64,000 bases of DNA, from positions 66,049,093 through 66,113,092 of the forward strand of contig OX344763.1 in assembly GCA_947034895.1 (NCBI GenBank), written 5' to 3'. Within the stretch, counting starts at the first letter, position 1, and every line of letters begins with the position of its first letter. The DNA is from Rhytidiadelphus loreus. Its lineage: Eukaryota; Streptophyta; Bryopsida; Hypnales; Hylocomiaceae. The notes under the pieces are model-generated. The model made no database searches, had not been told where the DNA came from, and was given only the letters and a program-made list of their open reading frames with translations. Made by a program: the position numbers and the translations under genes. Shown piece after piece: positions 59,386-64,000 of the stretch.

Positions 59386-62289
59386 GGACGCCCTGTCAAC
59401 CCTACAGACATTGAGGTCAATCTCCGAAAGCGGACCGAACACAACATTAGGAAGTTTGGAGCAACATTGTCTATTGATGGATGGACGTCGGTTACGAATC
59501 GGCCGTTGATAAATGCCATGCTTGTGTCTTCTACAGGTGAGCAGTTTTTGGAATCGGTGGATACAACAAGGCACGAAAAAAATGCAACATACTTGGCTGG
59601 CATACTTGAGAGATTCATAGAACAAGTAGGCCCCAACAATGTGGTGCAAGTGAGTACAGATAATGCGTCAGTGAACCCTGCAGCATGGATATTGATATCT
59701 AGTAAATATCCCCACATTTTTTTTCAAGGTTGTGTGGTGCACGCCCTCAATTTGTTGCTGAAAGATTGGGGGAATGAACAATGGATTGGAGAGGTCGTGG
59801 AAAATGCCCGTATCGTGGTGAAATTCTTCAAGAAGCGGCACATGCCACTTGCAATATTTCGGAAGTACTCACCGGAGTATAATTTGTTGATGGTGGTGGA
59901 AATAAGGTTTGCCTCTAATTACAACATGATTGGGCGTATGTTGAAGGTCAATGGGAAGTTGCAACAAACGATGACGAACCCGCAATGGGATGTATATGCA
60001 AGGAAGTTTGGGCGGAACTCCAAATCCCGCAATGAATGTCGGATGGTGAAGAAGATAATTTTAAGCGAGCATTTTTGGCGCCGTTGTCAAAATTTCAAGG
60101 ACTTGTCAACTCCAGTTGTAAATGGTCTACGTGACTTGGATGCAAAGAGGCCATGCATGGACAAGGTATTGCATATAATGAAGAAATTAGAGAAACATGT
60201 CCTGTCTTTAGATAAACAGCCTTTTTGTTTATCCGCAAACCTTGCCATTCCACTAGTGCAATCGTATTATGCCCGACGGGAATTGGTGAAGACCGATCTA
60301 CATTATGCAGGAGCTTTGTTGAACCCCTACCTTCTTGAAGATCAAGAACTAGCCGACGACCAAGATGCAATGGATGCATGCAAGCGTGTTCTAATGAAAA
60401 TTTGCAAACAAGGGGAGTACGCCTCGGTCATGTAAGAATTTGTAGCCTTCTGCCATAGGGACCCTCCATTTCACAACATGTTGAACCTGGATGAGTAACA
60501 ATTGTCGGCGCACGCTTGGTGGGATTTTGAAGGTGCGTGTGGGAAGCTCATTGCTCCAATTGCTAAGAGGATTTTGGCCCAACCGGTATCTTCGTCTTCA
60601 TGTGAATGAAATTGGAGTAGCTATTCATTTGTTCACAACAAATTTCGAAACAAGTTGAAGCCATAGAGAGCCCAAGATTTGGTGTATGTGTACACCAATT
60701 CCAAATTCCTTTTTGCATCAAAGGAAAACGATGAGAAGAAGTGGTACACCGAGAACGTGGAGTCGGAAGATTCTATGTCGGAGGACGAGCGTGATGAAGA
60801 TGGTGAAGATGGTGATCCTCTATTCGATGACGAAGATGCTATGAACGATGACATCACCAATTTGGATGATGAGCCGCTTCGGAGCCCAAATCGGAACAAT
60901 GAAGACGAGGATAGAAATGTGGAAGACATTTACAACTTTCTATTGGATGAGGACAATTGTGAATATGATGAAGGTGGCCCTTCTATAGCTAAATTTGTAA
61001 ATGGAACCGGGTTGTTGACTAGCGAAAGGATTCTAGCAAATACGAAGGACACTCATGCACAAATAGTGGAGGAAAATGAGGCAATGTTTGTCAATGATTG
61101 CATCCCCCAAACAGATGAAGTGATTCCAATTCTCGAGAGTCTACCCATGACAATGGCACTTGTAGAAGAAAATCCTGAAGTCAATGACATGGGAGAGTGT
61201 GGGGTGAAGTCTGACATGAATGTAGATAATACAAGTGTTGAATGTGTGGAAGTACCATCGAATATAGATGCACGTGTGATGGAGTTTGGTCGCCCAATGC
61301 TAGTTCACAACGTCGAAGCCTAGAAGCAGATTGTGCAAGATCTCCAATTACGACCACGTAGCGATCGTCCATCAGCACTACATACAAGAGGTAGTACAAC
61401 TTTGAATGGTCCCAGAAGCTCAAGATTCGGGAAACAAGTTGAACAACATTTGAGCAATCCGACCGGAATGCACCTTCGTGTCAATCCAGATCCATTCAAT
61501 TTATCATGTAGCGATGATGAGAAGGACGAGACATTGGCATCAATGTTTGGTCAACGTTTTGGCCAAACAAAACGTGATTCATTCAAATTGTCTGATGGAA
61601 CATTGCAGTAGATGAATGGAGCAAAGATACCCAATCAAGGAGGATCGCAAGTAAGACCACCAATGGTGAAAGAGTCCCACAAAGCTCGAAATAAAAGATT
61701 AATGGAGGCTTTTGCAATCTCCCCATCAAAGAGACAAAGTCTTGGTAAAACCCCTCTTGATGTATGTCAACCAATTTCAGCGAGGAAATTAAAACCGATT
61801 CATGGCCTTAAAGAAGGCATAGGAAAGTCTATACTAAGAGCCAAACAAGAGAAGAGGAAGGGCCGACCAACGAGGTCAGTTGCATCCAAGCAAGTACAAG
61901 GAGGGGCAATTGTACAATCTTTATCAGAGGATATGGAAAAGTCAGACAACGATGAAGATGAAGATTCAGGATGGGATACTAGAGGTCATAGTAGTGGGGC
62001 AGAGGTGAAAGGAGATAGTGATTATCAGCCTTCGGGATGAAAGGGATGTATAATTCATTATTGAAGTATTCATGATGAATTGTTACATGGAAGCATGTAA
62101 TGGCAATTTGTTTTTTGAGCCTATCATTGTAATGCACATGAACTTAATGATGTTCAAACTATCATCAAGGTTTTTTTGTTTTTCAATAGTCAAGCACTAT
62201 TGACTGAAATTACATTGTGTGCATCATTTTCTACATCAAGTATTACCTACAGAAATGTAATAGTATAATGCATCAAATTTGGCTTTATG

Positions 62290-62629
62290 TACTGTTTTTT
62301 TATGGATGTCCGCCCGTCCGCTAGTCCGCGCCGCCCGTGCCTTCCGTCCGCCGTCCACGCGGTCCCGTTCGCTGTCCGCGCGGACGCGTCCGCTGTGCGC
62401 GCCTTACATCCGCCCGTCCGCCCAACCGCCCGTCCGCGATGTCCGCGCCTTCCGCCCGTCGATTCGTCCGCCGACCACGCTGACTGCGCCGACTGCTCGT
62501 CCGCGTCGTCCGAACGTCCGACGAATGCCGTCCAATGGACGCCGTCCACATCGTCCGCGCGTCCCGAAAATCTGGATGTCCGAAAAATGAACGTGATTTT
62601 GCCCCGAACATTGAAATTTGCCAACCCTG
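62290..62629. mobile_element. Right end of the outer hAT element
   Basis: A dense CCGTCCGC cluster (62305-62560) is followed by a terminus CCAACCCTG ending at 62629. Read inward it matches the nested element's left end for about 60 bp. The candidate target duplication is CGTACATC (62630-62637); I did not find its partner on the left. Confidence 0.7.
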
Positions 62630-62637
62630 CGTACATC

Positions 62638-63375
62638 ATAGATGTAACCGAGTTAAATTGATGATTCAGCGGATTATTTTTGTCACAAGTTTAATGGTGG
62701 ACTGTGTAATTCAAGTCGCTACTACCTGAATTGCAAATGTCAATGAGAGAATGTTGAGTCCTTAGAGTTGTAGATCGATTTCACAAATATTAGGCATAAG
62801 GATGACTTTTGTTTTAATCTTGATAATCAGGTCAAAATGCCAAGAGTTTTATTTAGCATTGTATTCTAAGTAAGTTGTAATCTTTTATCTATTTGTCTTG
62901 AACTGTCAGAATTAGTGAAATTCTTCATGTGCAGTTCAGGTGGTATTGGCCTGAAATGCACAACCTACTAATGAAGAATTGACTACACATATTATAGGTT
63001 ATACCTTTTTTAGTAAATCAAAACATTTTCCTCATATAAATTTCACTTGGATCTCAGTTGCAATTGATCTCCAGTGAATTTCTTTTACTTCTAGTTTAGC
63101 ACTAACTGTCCTGCAAGAACCCTGATCAAATTATGATTGGATTTACTAAATGTCCATAACCATCACGTAGTATGATTGTAGTGACATAATTAGCACCTTT
63201 ACAATTCAGCTCTTTCCGACCTAAATTGCAGATGGAGAAACATTTCTTTAGTTTGATCTTCTAGATTAGCTTTTGTAAACCTAAGTTCACTTATTCTTTT
63301 TTTTCAAGCACCTTGTGGAACTCGATATTTGCCTCTTCTCTAATTGAGTAATATCTTCTTTGATTTGTAGTTATC
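62638..63375. other. Non-coding lead-in to the last gene
   Basis: AT-rich sequence ending in an acceptor-like TTTGATTTGTAG just before the ATG at 63376. It could be an intron or 5' leader of the last gene. Confidence 0.35.
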
Positions 63376-64000
63376 ATGGATTCCGATTTGTTAGCGGACG
63401 ACAATATGGACTTCTCTGATGATGAATACCAAATTCCCGAGGAAGTGAATGTCAACATTCCTCTGTGTGAAGGACTTCCACATCGTCTCTGGAATACGAA
63501 GTGCGTCACTCTATACAACAATGAAGGCATCCTTGTTGGAGAAGGTACTCACCATAGTGTGGATTCTGACCTTGTGCTTGGTAGCAACGACCCTCTTGGA
63601 GACACTCATGTAATTGTCTTCGTTTCCAAAACTCATTCAGAATTGGATATCTCACAAGAGCGGGTGTACTTCTTAGTTGCTTGGCCTATAAATCTTGTCC
63701 ATTGTCGTGGGACAAGCTTGCATGACCATGAGGCCCGAGATAATTTCAACCAATTGCAAGCATTTCTCTTGAACCCGCCATCTTCAACATCTGCTAGACC
63801 ATACACAAGTACCATAAGAAATCCTCCTCGCAAGACTGCCATCAAATCAAATGACTTATTCACTCAAGACTCTATCAACTTGGTGTCTAGTAAAGTCTGT
63901 TGCAGCCAAAATTGTATTCAACCATTCCCAAGGGACAAGATTCGAGCCTTTCGGAAACGAATGTATCATAATTCAACGTTCAAGCACAGAGCCTTTATGA
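63376..64000 (+). CDS. DUF7869-like transposase, N-terminal part, intact, runs off the window
   Basis: An unbroken frame of 208 codons to the window edge, starting MDSDLLADDNMDFSDDEYQ. It shares the order of motifs with the N-terminal exon of the copies at 6347 and 23332: an acidic start, a WP motif followed by a His-rich strand and DHEAR, then VCCSQNCIQPFPRDKI with FRKRMYHNSTFKHRAFM, corresponding to CCDKECTRKF and RIEMHMQSFQ of copy 1. It is clearly diverged from both and has no stop, so it is a separate, better-preserved subfamily. The catalytic core would lie beyond the window. Confidence 0.65.
   Translation, partial: MDSDLLADDNMDFSDDEYQIPEEVNVNIPLCEGLPHRLWNTKCVTLYNNEGILVGEGTHHSVDSDLVLGSNDPLGDTHVIVFVSKTHSELDISQERVYFLVAWPINLVHCRGTSLHDHEARDNFNQLQAFLLNPPSSTSARPYTSTIRNPPRKTAIKSNDLFTQDSINLVSSKVCCSQNCIQPFPRDKIRAFRKRMYHNSTFKHRAFM

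Larger units (their letters stand above)
54976..59404. mobile_element. Nested 4.4-kb Ac-like hAT element
   Basis: The left end CAGGGTTGAC (54976) and right end GTCAACCCTA (59395-59404) form inverted repeats whose outermost bases do not pair (C and A). The same mismatch is characteristic of Ac/Ds ends. Flanking 8-bp duplications are TAGACATT (54968-54975) and CAGACATT (59405-59412), one transition apart. The element carries no transposase of its own and is therefore non-autonomous. It sits inside the hAT transposase gene, in codon phase. GGACGG-type motifs fill both ends (55010-55260 and 58970-59385). Confidence 0.9.
54319..62040 (+). pseudogene. hAT transposase gene, split by a nested element
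   Basis: Part 1 (54319-54975) encodes a BED-type zinc finger (WSSWYGF, CRFC, MFSHL) and the hAT region ANIPFAVARNLAFKEAV. Part 2 (59413-62040) continues with a DUF659-like domain (GATLSIDGWTS, VVQVSTDNASVNPAAW, CVVHALNLLLKD) and the hAT dimerisation region (SSSCE, NWSSYSFVHNKFRNKLKP, DLVYVYTN). The two parts are in frame once the insert and one target copy are discounted. Stops at 54364, 60433, 60496, 60607, 60664, 61321 and 61609 break it; the one at 60607 replaces the conserved Arg of CERNW (CGA to TGA). After the usual hAT end there are about 440 more codons, first acidic, then basic, which is unusual for the family. The gene's right transposon end is at 62629. Confidence 0.85.

Overview
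The window looks like nuclear DNA of a land plant or a close green relative. The signs are long AT-rich non-coding stretches, genes broken by GT-AG introns, degenerate TTTAGGG-type telomere-like runs, Ac-like hAT transposon ends and a Mutator-like transposase with a WRKY-GCM1-type zinc finger. Several protein families here remind me of non-seed plants, but that placement is recollection and not proof. I see no rRNA, convincing tRNA or CRISPR. Nearly everything recognisable is transposon-related.

Layout. 1-14 kb: arrays of short palindromes, then a two-gene element with a DUF7869-like transposase (+, 6229-9338) and a convergent partner gene of unknown function (-, 9849-12507). 14-23 kb: AT-rich DNA with small tandem repeats. 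23-27 kb: a second copy of the transposase with only a scrap of the partner gene. 28-31 kb: a RING-H2 gene (-) cut by a hAT-type terminus, followed by a gene I call CKKY after its N-terminal motif (+). 31-44 kb: a Mutator-like transposase (-) and, divergent from it, genes ending in an apparently intact ten-exon gene that joins a ParB-like N-terminus to a class-beta DNA-methyltransferase-like C-terminus. 45.3-48.7 kb: a 3.4-kb element with a 5-bp target duplication. 49-53 kb: a second CKKY plus RING-H2 pair, this RING gene being intact. 54-62.6 kb: a hAT transposase gene split by a nested 4.4-kb hAT-type element that holds a giant inverted repeat. From 63.4 kb: the open start of a third, undamaged DUF7869-like gene.

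Two themes run across the window. First, the broken genes carry mainly in-frame stops explained by single C-to-T or G-to-A changes, as expected from decay of methylated transposons, while the ParB-methyltransferase gene, the second RING gene and the last gene are clean. Second, three palindrome arrays share the frame TTCAG-N10-CTGAA but have different 10-bp cores, each tied to a different gene set. The ParB-methyltransferase gene, beside a nearly intact transposase and behind one palindrome array, is the best candidate for an undescribed transposon-linked system.
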